DNA from: an uncultured Dokdonia sp.
GTDB taxonomy: Bacteria; Bacteroidota; Bacteroidia; Flavobacteriales; Flavobacteriaceae
Direction: 5' to 3'
Assembly: GCA_947503305.1 (NCBI GenBank)
Contig: CANNDF010000007.1
Location: 1 to 64,000, forward strand
Length of the DNA stretch: 64,000 nucleotides
The position numbers and the translations under genes were made by a program. This document shows, piece by piece, positions 44,222 through 53,917 of the stretch. A model generated the notes under the pieces. That model saw only the letters and a list, made by a program, of their open reading frames with translations. It searched no databases and was not told where the DNA came from. Within the stretch, counting starts at the first letter, position 1, and every line of letters starts with the position of its first letter.

Positions 44222-47200
44222 ATGAAAAAAAAATACATCGTTGCCTTTGATCAAGGCACCACAAGTACACGTGCAATTATTTTTGACAATAAAGGAACCA
44301 TTTGTGGCATCTCTCAAAAAGAACTCACTCAACATTACCCCAAATCTGGATGGGTAGAACATGACCCCTTAGAAATTTTCAAACACCAGCAAGATGTTTT
44401 TAGAGATGTTATAGAAAACTCCAATATACATATAGATGAGATTGCTGGAATTGGGATTACTAACCAACGTGAAACTACTGTAGTTTGGGATAAAACTACT
44501 GGAGAACCTATACACAATGCAATTGTGTGGTTAGACAAAAGAACGGCGGGTATTTGTGAAAACCTTAAAGCGCAAGGACTCGAAGAATATGTATCTAAAA
44601 ATACGGGACTAGTCATCGATTCTTATTTTTCAGGAACAAAAGCAAGATGGATATTAGACCATGTAGAAGGAGCACAAGAAAAAGCAAATCGAGGAGAACT
44701 TCTTTTTGGGACTATAGACACTTGGCTAGTTTGGAAATTTACAAATGGCAAAAAACATGTCACAGATCACTCTAATGCTTCACGTACATTACTCTATAAT
44801 ATTGTCTCTTTACAGTGGGATAAAAAAATGTTACAGGCATTAGATATTCCACAAGAAATGTTACCCGAAGTCCAAAACTCTTCTTCTGATTTTGGGAGCC
44901 TCACCTATAAAGGCACTCAAATTCCTATATATGGAATTGCCGGAGACCAACAAGCATCCTTATTTGGGCAAGGTGGTTATAAATCCGGAATGGCAAAAAA
45001 CACGTATGGAACTGGATGTTTTATGCTCATGAATACAGGAAAAAAACCCTATCATTCTAAAAATGGGCTATTAACTACACTATGTGCAAGTTTACCTGGA
45101 GATAATATAAAATATGCATTGGAAGGAAGTGTTTTTGTAGGAGGTGCGTCCGTACAATGGTTACGTGATAAGTTACAGGTCATAGACCATGCAAAGGAAA
45201 CTGAAGCCATATGTCAATCTACAGACACTCCAAAAGACCTTTATGTTGTCCCTGCTTTTGCCGGTTTAGGAGCACCTCATTGGGATATGAGCGCAAAAGG
45301 CGCTATCTATGGATTGACATTAGATTCAGGGAAAAATGAGATTATAAAAGCAACCGTAGATGCTCTTGCCTATCAAACACGAGATGTTCTGGAAGCTATG
45401 ATTGAAGATAGTGGCAAGCAAATGAAAACCCTTAAAGTAGATGGTGGCGCTACAGCAAATAATTATTTAATGCAGTTTCAGTCGGACATTCTTAATGTAG
45501 AGGTAGATCGACCCAAAATGCTTGAAGTCACAGCACTAGGGGCTGCTTTTCTAGCAGGAATACAAGCAGGCATATGGAATAAAAAAGATATTTCAGAAAT
45601 TCGTGAGATAGACACCATATTTACACCTAAAATTTCTGAATACGATCGTGGAAGAAAATATACTGGCTGGAAACATGCTGTAGAACGCACGAAATCTGTC
45701 AATCAGAATATGCTAGCTACAAAAGAGGAAGGTCCAATACGATTTTCTGTATTAGACAGGCAAACTCAAATAAATAGAGCACAAAAACAAAAATTTGATC
45801 TTATCATTATAGGCGGAGGTGTTACAGGTGCAGGTATTGCATTAGATGCTTCATCCAGAGGAATGAGTGTATGTCTTATTGAAAAAAATGATTTTGCTTC
45901 AGGTACAAGTAACAAATCGACAAAGCTTATTCATGGCGGACTTCGGTATTTAAAACAAATGGAAATAGCCCTTGTTAAAGAATCTGGTAGCGAACGCGCT
46001 ATGGTACATAAACTAGCACCACATCTAGTAGTACCAGAAAAGATGCTTTTACCCTTAATTGAAGGAGGTACTTATGGTAAAATGATGACAGCCATAGGAC
46101 TTAAAGTCTATGACTTCTTAGCAAATGTAGAAGGAAGCGACAAACGTAAAATGCTTACTACTAAAGAGACTGCAGCCAAAGAACCATTACTTAATAAAGA
46201 CATCCTTTTAGGTGGGGGTTATTATGCTGAGTATCGTACTGATGATGCACGACTTACTATAGAACTATTGAAAAAAGCAGCTTCATATGGAGCATGTATT
46301 ATCAATTATAGTGAGATGAAATCATTTAATTATGATGATGATGGAAAAATTAAAAGCCTTAATTGCTTTGATTATAACACTAAGAAGAGTTTTAAACTCA
46401 AAGCATCAAACTATGTATCTGCTGCAGGTCCATGGGTAGATCTTTTAAGAGAGAAGGACGACTCCATGAATAACAAACACTTACATCTCACAAAAGGCGT
46501 TCATATCGTTTTTTCTAGAGAGCGTTTTCCACTTACACAATCCATCTATTTTGATGTTCCAGATGGACGTATGATATTTGCAATTCCGCGAGGAAGATCT
46601 ACCTATGTAGGTACCACAGACACTAACTATAGTGCAAATATAAATAGAGTCGTTGCTACTCAAGAAGATGCATACTACCTCCTTGATGCCGTCAATAATA
46701 TGTTTCCTAGCCTAGATTTGACTATAGAAGATATAGAGTCTAATTGGGCTGGGCTCCGACCTTTGATCCATGAGGATGGTAAAGATCCATCAGAATTATC
46801 AAGGAAAGATGAGATTTTTGTTTCAAAAACGGGTCTAATTTCGATTGCTGGCGGAAAATTAACAGGATATCGAAAAATGGCACAACGTGTAATAGACACT
46901 GTTTTAAAAACAGTGAGTGATAAGAAAAAAGCAAATTACACAAAATCTCATACCGATCGTATTCCTCTAACGCCTTGTCCACTTCCTGATACTGCAGCTG
47001 TAGATGCATACCAAATAGAGATCACCCATCAGCTTAAAAACATAGGAATAGATGACCCTAATCAGGCATGGTATCTAGCCACTACTTATGGAAAGCAAGC
47101 TGATGGAATTATTCAGAAAATTGATTTTTTCTTAAATGAAAATGTAGAAGAACGACTTATACGAGCTGAAGTTTGGTATAGCGTACATCATGAAATGACC

Positions 47201-47404
47201 AATTCTCTTGCCGATTTTTTTGTAAGAAGAACAGGAAGATTATATTTTGACATTCATAGTGTACATAAATATAGACAACTTGTACAGGAAGATCTTATAA
47301 CCTATTTAGGTTGGGACGAAGCGCGAGTTATGAGTGAAAATAGATGGCTAGATGAACTGCTAAAAGATGCATCTCATTATTATCAAGAAGAAATTCAAAT
47401 ATGA
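44222..47404 (+). CDS. Glycerol kinase-glycerol-3-phosphate dehydrogenase fusion
   Basis: The 1060-residue product is one open frame. Residues 1-~497 are glycerol kinase (FGGY): IVAFDQGTTSTRAIIFD, the GlpK signature GGYKSGMAKNTYGTGCFMLMNTG, and KVDGGATANNYLMQFQSDI. Residues ~510-1060 are FAD-dependent glycerol-3-phosphate dehydrogenase: FDLIIIGGGVTGAGIALDASSRG (GGG at 531-533), GTSNKSTKLIHGGLRYLKQMEIALV, AAGPWVD, GRSTYVGTTDTNY, WAGLRPLIHEDGKDPSELSR and a DAO_C domain. The junction (TGWKHAVERTKSVNQNMLATKEEGPIRFSVLDR) keeps the normal GlpD N-terminus; an internal ATG there might allow separate GlpD. Together the halves take glycerol to dihydroxyacetone phosphate with quinone reduction. No glycerol facilitator is adjacent. 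Confidence 0.93.
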   Translation: MKKKYIVAFDQGTTSTRAIIFDNKGTICGISQKELTQHYPKSGWVEHDPLEIFKHQQDVFRDVIENSNIHIDEIAGIGITNQRETTVVWDKTTGEPIHNAIVWLDKRTAGICENLKAQGLEEYVSKNTGLVIDSYFSGTKARWILDHVEGAQEKANRGELLFGTIDTWLVWKFTNGKKHVTDHSNASRTLLYNIVSLQWDKKMLQALDIPQEMLPEVQNSSSDFGSLTYKGTQIPIYGIAGDQQASLFGQGGYKSGMAKNTYGTGCFMLMNTGKKPYHSKNGLLTTLCASLPGDNIKYALEGSVFVGGASVQWLRDKLQVIDHAKETEAICQSTDTPKDLYVVPAFAGLGAPHWDMSAKGAIYGLTLDSGKNEIIKATVDALAYQTRDVLEAMIEDSGKQMKTLKVDGGATANNYLMQFQSDILNVEVDRPKMLEVTALGAAFLAGIQAGIWNKKDISEIREIDTIFTPKISEYDRGRKYTGWKHAVERTKSVNQNMLATKEEGPIRFSVLDRQTQINRAQKQKFDLIIIGGGVTGAGIALDASSRGMSVCLIEKNDFASGTSNKSTKLIHGGLRYLKQMEIALVKESGSERAMVHKLAPHLVVPEKMLLPLIEGGTYGKMMTAIGLKVYDFLANVEGSDKRKMLTTKETAAKEPLLNKDILLGGGYYAEYRTDDARLTIELLKKAASYGACIINYSEMKSFNYDDDGKIKSLNCFDYNTKKSFKLKASNYVSAAGPWVDLLREKDDSMNNKHLHLTKGVHIVFSRERFPLTQSIYFDVPDGRMIFAIPRGRSTYVGTTDTNYSANINRVVATQEDAYYLLDAVNNMFPSLDLTIEDIESNWAGLRPLIHEDGKDPSELSRKDEIFVSKTGLISIAGGKLTGYRKMAQRVIDTVLKTVSDKKKANYTKSHTDRIPLTPCPLPDTAAVDAYQIEITHQLKNIGIDDPNQAWYLATTYGKQADGIIQKIDFFLNENVEERLIRAEVWYSVHHEMTNSLADFFVRRTGRLYFDIHSVHKYRQLVQEDLITYLGWDEARVMSENRWLDELLKDASHYYQEEIQI

Positions 47405-47540
47405 TTTTTTTAACAGATCAATAAAAAAATTATGAATATCATAAAAAAGGATACATATATTTTTGCAAAAGCAAATTACTAAAGTGTAACATAGATAAAA
47501 TTCATACATTACAGCAACATTTTAATTAACACAAAAGCAT

Positions 47541-49187
47541 ATGGGACTTATTTCTTTTATTGGATTTACACTTTTAGTAGCATTTTATGCATGGTGGAAA
47601 ACAAGAGGTACTGACGAAAAGTCTGCCGATGGTTATTATCTAGGAGGAAGAAGTCTTGGCGCAATTACAATAGCGGGCTCATTATTACTTACCAATCTCT
47701 CTGCTGAGCAAATTGTAGGGCTTAATGGCCAATCTTTTTCAGAAGGAGTGCTTGTAATGGCATGGGAAACCCTTGCTGCAATTGCAATGGTTATAACTGC
47801 AGTATGGTTATTACCTAAATACATGCGAGGAGGCATCACCACCATTCCCGAATTTATTGAAAAACGTTTTGACCAACAAACCAAAGCAATTTTATCTATA
47901 TTATTCCTTATAGCTTTTGGGGTTGTATTATTACCTACCATCTTATATTCTGGCTCTTTAGCCTTCAGCACCATGTTTGACTTACCAACTATGCTTGGCA
48001 TGTCTGAGAATACTGTAATATGGCTCTGTGTATGGAGTATAGGTTTGATAGGTATTGTTTATGCCATATTTGGAGGGTTGAAAGCGGTAGCAGTTTCAGA
48101 TCTAGTAAATGCTATAGGATTATTAATAGGTGGTTTATTAATCCCTTATTTTGGATTATCCCTTATTGGGGATGGAAGTATGGCAGATGGTCTCAGTGAA
48201 TTATGGACATCTAATCAAGATAAATTTGACGCAACTGGAGGTCCTACATCTTCCATACCTGTAGGTACTATTTTTACGGGAATGATGATTGCTCAAATTT
48301 ATTATTGGGGTACAAATCAATCTATTTTGCAACGTGTCTTTGGCGCTAAGAGTTTAAAAGAAGGGCAAAAAGGAATGATGCTTGCTGCTTTTGTAAAATT
48401 TTTAATACCTATCATTGTTGTTCTTCCAGGGATCATTGCTTGGCACATTTTTGAAGGCAATTTAGAACGCGCAGATCAAGCATATCCTCAATTAGTAAGA
48501 ACTGTATTACCAGCTGGTCTTTTAGGCTTTTTTGCGGCAGTATTATTTGGTGCTGTTTTAAGTTCATTTAATAGTTTATTAAATAGTAGTGCTACGCTTT
48601 TTGGTTTTGACTTATACAAGTATTATTTTAAAGAAGATGCCTCTGAACATCAAACCGTAAAAGCAGGTAAAATATTTGGGCTTGTTCTCGCATTAATATC
48701 TATGTCAATTGCCCCTTTTATTGCAAATGCACCAGATGGTTTATTTTCATATATCCAACAATCATTAGGAAGTCTAAGTGTTCCTATATTTGCAGTAGTA
48801 TTCATAGGAATATTAACAAAAAAAGTTCCTGCAATTGGAGCCAAGGTTGTTTTAATAGGAGGCGTTCTTATGTACTTATGTAGCCTTATTATATTAGGCC
48901 CATACTTTACAGAAAATGCAATGACAGAAGCCGCTGCTAATGGAATTACAGATCCTGAAGCATTAAACCTTATAAAAGCCGAAGCTTACCCACATTTTTT
49001 ACATGTTATGGGTATTTTATTCGTAGTAAACGTAGTCATTATGTTAGTCATAGGTGCTCTAAAACCAAAAACAGACATCTACGTTCCTACTGTCACCAAA
49101 CAAATCGATACAACTCCATGGAAATACGCATTTTTAGTCGGAGGAATTATCGTATTATTAGTACTTAGCACATACTTTATATTCTAA
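47541..49187 (+). CDS. SLC5-type sodium:solute symporter
   Basis: The 548-residue product has about 14 membrane helices of the SSS family, with SADGYYLGGRSLGAITIAGSLLLTNLSAEQIVGLNGQSF near the start, ITTIPEFIEKRFD, MMIAQIYYWGTNQSILQRVFGAKSLKEGQKGMM and GAVLSSFNSLLNSSATLF. The pattern is close to sugar transporters of the vSGLT type. galE and a mutarotase follow, so galactose or glucose is the likely substrate, by context only. A TATTTTTG -7 box lies at 47458-47465. An exact palindrome copy lies directly after its stop codon. Confidence 0.9.
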   Translation: MGLISFIGFTLLVAFYAWWKTRGTDEKSADGYYLGGRSLGAITIAGSLLLTNLSAEQIVGLNGQSFSEGVLVMAWETLAAIAMVITAVWLLPKYMRGGITTIPEFIEKRFDQQTKAILSILFLIAFGVVLLPTILYSGSLAFSTMFDLPTMLGMSENTVIWLCVWSIGLIGIVYAIFGGLKAVAVSDLVNAIGLLIGGLLIPYFGLSLIGDGSMADGLSELWTSNQDKFDATGGPTSSIPVGTIFTGMMIAQIYYWGTNQSILQRVFGAKSLKEGQKGMMLAAFVKFLIPIIVVLPGIIAWHIFEGNLERADQAYPQLVRTVLPAGLLGFFAAVLFGAVLSSFNSLLNSSATLFGFDLYKYYFKEDASEHQTVKAGKIFGLVLALISMSIAPFIANAPDGLFSYIQQSLGSLSVPIFAVVFIGILTKKVPAIGAKVVLIGGVLMYLCSLIILGPYFTENAMTEAAANGITDPEALNLIKAEAYPHFLHVMGILFVVNVVIMLVIGALKPKTDIYVPTVTKQIDTTPWKYAFLVGGIIVLLVLSTYFIF

Positions 49188-49191
49188 TGCT

Positions 49192-49211
49192 TATGCTTTC
49201 GCGAAAGCATA
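49192..49211. repeat. Dispersed palindrome, exact copy 8
   Basis: Core 49195-49208, extended to 20 bp by TAT and ATA. It lies five bases after the symporter stop and 54 bases before galE, where it could also act as a weak hairpin between the genes. Confidence 0.95.
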
Positions 49212-49265
49212 TAAATAACATTAAAAAGCTTATTTAAATTATATATCCTCTTAAGATAAATCAAA

Positions 49266-50285
49266 ATGAAAATAGCTGTTACTGGGGGGTTAGGGTTTAT
49301 TGGATCACATACGGTCGTAGAGCTACAGAATATTGGACATGAGGTTGTTATTATTGATAACTGCTCTAATGCATCTAAAGATGTTCTAATAGGCATTCAA
49401 AACATTACTGGGAAAAAACCAATTTTTGAAGAGTTTGATTTAAGAAAAAAAGTAAGTGTTCAAGATTTTTTTACGAGGCATGAAGATATTGATGGGATCA
49501 TTCATTTTGCAGCGTCTAAAGCTGTAGGAGAAAGTGTGGAGAATCCTTTATTGTATTATGAAAATAATGTCGCTTCTCTTATATACTTACTTCAAGAATT
49601 GCAAAAGAAGGAAACTACATGCTTTATTTTTAGCTCTTCATGTACTGTTTATGGTCAAGCAGATCAATTACCTGTCACAGAAAATGCTCCTGTAAAACCT
49701 GCTGAATCTCCGTATGGAAACACAAAACAGATAGGAGAAGAAATTATACGAGATACATGTAAAATAGCACCTAACCTCAATGCAATATCATTACGATATT
49801 TCAACCCTATAGGTGCCCATCCTTCAGCTGAAATAGGAGAATTACCTATAGGCGTCCCTCAAAACCTTGTACCTTTTATTACACAAACAGCAGTAGGCAT
49901 ACGAGAAGAGTTGTCTGTATACGGAAACACATATCCTACTCCAGATGGAACGGCTATACGTGATTATATACATGTAGTAGATCTTGCAAAAGCACATGTA
50001 AGCGCATTGGAACGTGTACTAAAAAAACAAAACACTTCAAATTATGAAGTCTACAATGTCGGAACGGGTAAAGGAAGTTCTGTTCTAGATGTCATAAAAT
50101 CATTTGAAAAAGTATCAAACATGTCTCTCAACTATAAAATTACTGAAAAGCGAGATGGAGATGTAATTGAAGCCTACGCAGATACAACTAAAGCAAAAGA
50201 CAAACTAGGATGGCATGCAAAAAGCACTCTAGATGAAGCGCTTGATTCTGCATGGAAGTGGGAACAAAAAGTACGAGGTAAGTAA
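49266..50285 (+). CDS. galE: UDP-glucose 4-epimerase
   Basis: The 339-residue product is an extended SDR with IAVTGGLGFIGSHTVVELQNIGHEVVIIDN (NAD loop), FAASKAVGESVENPLLYYENNV, SSSCTVYG, the catalytic YGNTK (Tyr and Lys) in SPYGNTKQIGEEI, LRYFNPIGAHPS and DGTAIRDYIHVVDLAKAH. It interconverts UDP-glucose and UDP-galactose. The mutarotase gene follows after eight bases, and the symporter is upstream, giving a sugar uptake and conversion set. Confidence 0.96.
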   Translation: MKIAVTGGLGFIGSHTVVELQNIGHEVVIIDNCSNASKDVLIGIQNITGKKPIFEEFDLRKKVSVQDFFTRHEDIDGIIHFAASKAVGESVENPLLYYENNVASLIYLLQELQKKETTCFIFSSSCTVYGQADQLPVTENAPVKPAESPYGNTKQIGEEIIRDTCKIAPNLNAISLRYFNPIGAHPSAEIGELPIGVPQNLVPFITQTAVGIREELSVYGNTYPTPDGTAIRDYIHVVDLAKAHVSALERVLKKQNTSNYEVYNVGTGKGSSVLDVIKSFEKVSNMSLNYKITEKRDGDVIEAYADTTKAKDKLGWHAKSTLDEALDSAWKWEQKVRGK

Positions 50286-50293
50286 TTTATTAC

Positions 50294-51250
50294 ATGTATA
50301 CAATCAAGCAACGGATTCTAGGAGACTATAAAGAAACTGTACTTAGTGATAGCGTGTCTGGAGCCTCTGTTAGTATTTTTCCTGAACTGGGTGCTGGACT
50401 TAATCAATTAGTACTAGAGAAAAAGGGGGCTGCCCATCATCTGCTCTTAAGTGCAAAAAATGAAAAAGATATTAAGGAGTTTTATATTCCCTATTATGCA
50501 GGAGCACATCTATTTCCATTTCCTAATCGTATCGCAAATGGATCCTATAAGCATGAAAATGTAACTTATCAGCTAGAACAAAATGATATTCCGCCTCTTA
50601 CTAATGCACTTCATGGCTTAGTTTTTAATAAAAAATTTATAGAAACAAAAAGGTTTGCTTCAACAGCTAGTGCCACTATAGAATACGTTTATTCTAATAA
50701 CACATTTTTAAAAGGGTTCCCCTTTCTATTTCAGATTTCTATACAATATACACTCACAAAAAATGAATTGGTAGTTACAACTACTATTATAAATACAGGA
50801 ACTACTACCTTCCCGTTTGGCATAGGAGCACATCCATATATTGCTACTGGAACCCCTATCGATGAGTTAAAAATTAAAATCCCACCTTCAAGTTATTATG
50901 ACATAGATGCATCATATATTCCAAGTGGTAGTCTAAAGAAGAACGTAGCTTTTGAGCAATTAAATACATTAAAACAAAAACGATTTGATCACTGTTTTAA
51001 GATTAAAGAACGTTCTTCAATAGCAGAAACCATAGTTTTTGACCAAAAAAAAGATTTAGAGATAACTATCTGGCAAGATAATACCAAAGATGCTTACAAC
51101 TATGTCCAGTATTATACGCTTGAAAACAGAAGTGGGATAGCCGTAGAACCTATGACTTGCCCTCCTGATGCATTTAATTCTAAAATAGGAATACATCACC
51201 TTCTTCCTAAAGAAAAGTATCAATGCTCCTTTGGCATTTCATTACTCTAA
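50294..51250 (+). CDS. galM: Aldose 1-epimerase (galactose mutarotase)
   Basis: The 318-residue product has the galactose mutarotase fold: HLFPFPNRIANGSYKHENVTYQL near the start, NALHGLVFNKKFI, FPFGIGAHPYIATG (catalytic His region), FDHCFKI and a final GIAVEPMTCPPDAFNS with the catalytic Glu. It converts beta- to alpha-aldoses. It is in an operon with galE. It lacks a signal peptide, so it acts in the cytoplasm. Substrate beyond hexoses is not fixed by sequence. Confidence 0.92.
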   Translation: MYTIKQRILGDYKETVLSDSVSGASVSIFPELGAGLNQLVLEKKGAAHHLLLSAKNEKDIKEFYIPYYAGAHLFPFPNRIANGSYKHENVTYQLEQNDIPPLTNALHGLVFNKKFIETKRFASTASATIEYVYSNNTFLKGFPFLFQISIQYTLTKNELVVTTTIINTGTTTFPFGIGAHPYIATGTPIDELKIKIPPSSYYDIDASYIPSGSLKKNVAFEQLNTLKQKRFDHCFKIKERSSIAETIVFDQKKDLEITIWQDNTKDAYNYVQYYTLENRSGIAVEPMTCPPDAFNSKIGIHHLLPKEKYQCSFGISLL

Positions 51251-51475
51251 GTAATATATACACTACAACATATAGTACAACATTTAATATTTAAAAAAAT
51301 ACGATAAAGATTTTTTATTTTTTTATGTTAAATATTACACATGTAATACATATATAGCCAATACACTACAAACCTCTCAAAACATGTTATTTTAAAGTTA
51401 ATTTGTGTCGGGGTTTACCAATTTTTAATGGCTGTTATTTATTTTTGGAACCTTTAAAAAACTAAATCAAATCCT

Positions 51476-52174
51476 ATGTCCAGAATTTTTTTCCTCGCCT
51501 TATTTATAATTTCTAGTATAACCTTAGGTCAAAGTGAAGGCGTAGATCCTAACAATAATACGCTACTGGGGATTGCTAACCTCGGTGCAAACAGTTCTGC
51601 CTTTGGATCAACTTCATTAATTAGAAACCCAAGAAAGCCTATAGACGGCACTGTATATCTTTTTGATACTTGGTCAAATAGTTCTATTGTAGTATCAGCA
51701 GATGACAAAAAAATAAGACTTAATAACATCAACTTTAATGCGCAACGCAATACATTTCAATCTAAAGTAAACTCTGACTCTATTTTTACTTTTAATTTCA
51801 GAAATTTAGAAAAGGTTATTATAAAAAACAAAACCTTTAAAAATGTATATTCCCCTATTCTCAAAAGATATAGAGTATATGAAATTGTAGCAGAAACAGA
51901 GGAATTTACTATATTAAAAGATTACACTATAGATATTAAAGAAGGGAATCCAAATCCTCAAAGAGGTTCTCTTAATGACAAATACGTAGTTCGTGATAAT
52001 TATTTTGTAAGCAAAGGAGAAACATTTGAAAAGTTCCAAAGAAAAAAATCAAAAGTTTTAAAACTCATGGGAGACAAAGCTTCTAAAGTTGGAGCCTATG
52101 CGAAAGCCAATAAATTGAGTTATAAGAAAGACACAGATTTTACAAAAATTATAGAATATTATAAAAATCTATAA
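51476..52174 (+). CDS. Secreted protein of unknown function
   Basis: The 232-residue product begins with a signal peptide (MSRIFFLALFIISSITLGQSEG). The mature protein is beta-rich in its first half (NTLLGIANLGANSSAFGSTSLIRNPRKPIDGTVYLFDTWSNSS) and ends in a basic helix (KFQRKKSKVLKLMGDKASKVGAYAKAN). I do not recognise the family. Its upstream gap of 225 bases is AT-rich and contains a TATTTTTG -7 box at 51440-51447. A terminator follows the gene. Confidence 0.75.
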   Translation: MSRIFFLALFIISSITLGQSEGVDPNNNTLLGIANLGANSSAFGSTSLIRNPRKPIDGTVYLFDTWSNSSIVVSADDKKIRLNNINFNAQRNTFQSKVNSDSIFTFNFRNLEKVIIKNKTFKNVYSPILKRYRVYEIVAETEEFTILKDYTIDIKEGNPNPQRGSLNDKYVVRDNYFVSKGETFEKFQRKKSKVLKLMGDKASKVGAYAKANKLSYKKDTDFTKIIEYYKNL

Positions 52175-52198
52175 AACAAAAATCTACTACACTTCACA

Positions 52199-52226
52199 AA
52201 AAAGCACACTCTACAGTGTGCTTTTT
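52199..52226. terminator. Terminator after the secreted protein gene
   Basis: A-run plus GCACACT pairs with AGTGTGC plus T-run: 12-bp stem, 4-base loop CTAC. Confidence 0.9.
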
Positions 52227-52364
52227 GTGTTTAAGAGTACTACTCTTTTTAGTTTTAACAGAATACTAACTCGTTAAAAATTATAACTTTTGTATCTTAT
52301 AGTATTGTATTTACTGTTATATCTAAATATATATCATCTATTCTATCCATTTAAAACGATACCG

Positions 52365-53690
52365 ATGCATACTAAAACGACAATACCTAAACGATATACA
52401 TCTAGTAGTTATATCGTATTTTTTATCATGATCATGGTAAGTATTCAAGGGTTTTCACAAATCCAAAATACATATAATGAAATTAAAGGAACTGTAGTTA
52501 ATGATGACTCAGGAACTTCTATAATTGCAGCCGCAATACAACTAGACAACAGCAATCTTACTACTGTTACTAATTCAGAAGGTGAGTTTACATTGAAAGT
52601 ACCTTCAGACAAAGAAATTATATTAAAAGTAGATGCTCTTGGATTTAAAACAAAAAAAACAACTATTCCTAATTCCAATAAAAAAAGCATCACAATTCGT
52701 CTTACCCCTTCTTCCATAGAACTAGACGAAATAAGTATCACTTCATACAAAGATGCCAGAGAACTTGTTGATAAAGTGTTTCAAAACAAGCAGTCTAATT
52801 ATCTAGAAGACAAGACCCTTATGACTGCATTTTATAGAGAGACTATAAAAAAGAGAAATAAAAATGCATCTCTAGCAGAGGCTGTAGTTAATGTTTATAA
52901 ACAACCATATGGAGACACCAATAAAGATGCGATCAAACTTATTAAATCTAGAAAAAACACAGATTACTCAAAACTAGACACCATCGCTTTAAAATTACAA
53001 GGAGGTCCTTTCAGTACATTATATATTGACTTAATGAAATATCCAGAATATATATTTACACCATACACCCTGGAAGGATATAACTTTAGTTTTGATACCT
53101 CATCAGAGATTAACGGAACTGCTGTATATGTAGTTGCATTTGCTCAAAAAGACAATGTAATAGATCCTTTATACAACGGAAAACTATACATTAATACAAA
53201 ATCTTTAGCCTTAGTTAAAGCAACATTTAGCCTTAATCTATCTAATCAAGAAGAAGTAAATAAACTACTTGTTAAGAAAAAGCCTAATAACGTTCGTATT
53301 AGAGCTAAAAACATAGATTACACAGTAGATTATCGTGAAAAAAACGGAAAATGGTATTATAGCTATAGCAAAGCAAATCTTTCTTTTGAGGTTAAAAAAA
53401 GGCGTAAGTTATTTAAGTCTATTTATTCTTTAACATGTGAAATGGCAGTTACTGACTGGGAATCATTTGATAACTCTCAAGATTGGAATAACGCGTCAAA
53501 TACTGTAAATACATCAATTATTATGTCTGATGCTGCCTCTGGTTTTTCAGATCCCACATTTTGGGGAGAGTATAATGTCATTGAACCAGAAAAATCTATA
53601 GAAAGCGCCATTCGAAAAATACAGAAAAAGCTTAAAAAATCAAATGGAGGTTCTGGTGCAGGTGCTTCAGCCTTTGGTCAAATTCCATAA
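52365..53690 (+). CDS. Carboxypeptidase-regulatory-like domain protein
   Basis: The start at 52365 (MHTKTTIPKRYTSSSYIVFFIMIMVSIQGFSQ) gives a signal peptide with a basic front; the upstream extension is hydrophobic and starts without ATG. Residues ~40-115 are a carboxypeptidase D regulatory-like beta sandwich (EIKGTVVNDDSGTSIIAAAIQLDNSNLTTVTNSEGEFTLKVP, then KSITIRLTPSSIELDEISIT), as in the plugs of SusC-type receptors. The remaining ~320 residues are an uncharacterised beta-rich domain seen in secreted flavobacterial proteins. No TonB-dependent barrel follows. The C-terminus is Gly- and Ser-rich (SNGGSGAGASAFGQIP). Role at the outer surface is inferred. Confidence 0.82.
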   Translation: MHTKTTIPKRYTSSSYIVFFIMIMVSIQGFSQIQNTYNEIKGTVVNDDSGTSIIAAAIQLDNSNLTTVTNSEGEFTLKVPSDKEIILKVDALGFKTKKTTIPNSNKKSITIRLTPSSIELDEISITSYKDARELVDKVFQNKQSNYLEDKTLMTAFYRETIKKRNKNASLAEAVVNVYKQPYGDTNKDAIKLIKSRKNTDYSKLDTIALKLQGGPFSTLYIDLMKYPEYIFTPYTLEGYNFSFDTSSEINGTAVYVVAFAQKDNVIDPLYNGKLYINTKSLALVKATFSLNLSNQEEVNKLLVKKKPNNVRIRAKNIDYTVDYREKNGKWYYSYSKANLSFEVKKRRKLFKSIYSLTCEMAVTDWESFDNSQDWNNASNTVNTSIIMSDAASGFSDPTFWGEYNVIEPEKSIESAIRKIQKKLKKSNGGSGAGASAFGQIP

Positions 53691-53697
53691 TTATAAA

Positions 53698-53729
53698 AAA
53701 AGCACTATAACATTTGCTATAGTGCTTTT
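53698..53729. terminator. Bidirectional terminator by tRNA-Val(TAC)
   Basis: A-run plus GCACTATA pairs with TATAGTGC plus T-run: 12-bp stem, 8-base loop. It serves the secreted-protein gene on plus and the tRNA on minus. Confidence 0.9.
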
Positions 53730-53735
53730 ATTCTG

Positions 53736-53810
53736 TGGGCGCAGAGGGATTCGAACCCCCGACCCCTTGGGTGTAAACCAAGTGCTCTGAACCAACTGAG
53801 CTATGCGCCC
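53736..53810 (-). tRNA. tRNA-Val (anticodon TAC)
   Basis: On the minus strand the 75-base gene folds fully: acceptor GGGCGCA/TGCGCCC with discriminator A, D-stem GCTC/GAGC, anticodon stem CTTGG/CCAAG with loop TTTACAC (anticodon TAC), T-arm GGGGGTTCGAATCCC. It is the second valine tRNA in the window, reading GUA/GUG-type codons, complementary to the GAC tRNA. Confidence 0.95.
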
Positions 53811-53917
53811 GAAATTTTTTAAAAGATATCGGTATCCTTTCTGCAATCCTTTATTGTGATTGCGGGTGCAAATATAGAGCAAAATCTATTTATGCCAAAC
53901 GTTTTATAAAGAAAAAA

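Noticed and set aside
47461-47472. TTTTGCAAAAGC upstream of the symporter as a palindrome copy
   Set aside because: It is AT-rich, matches only the decayed murF-type variant over 12 bases, and could occur by chance in this base composition.
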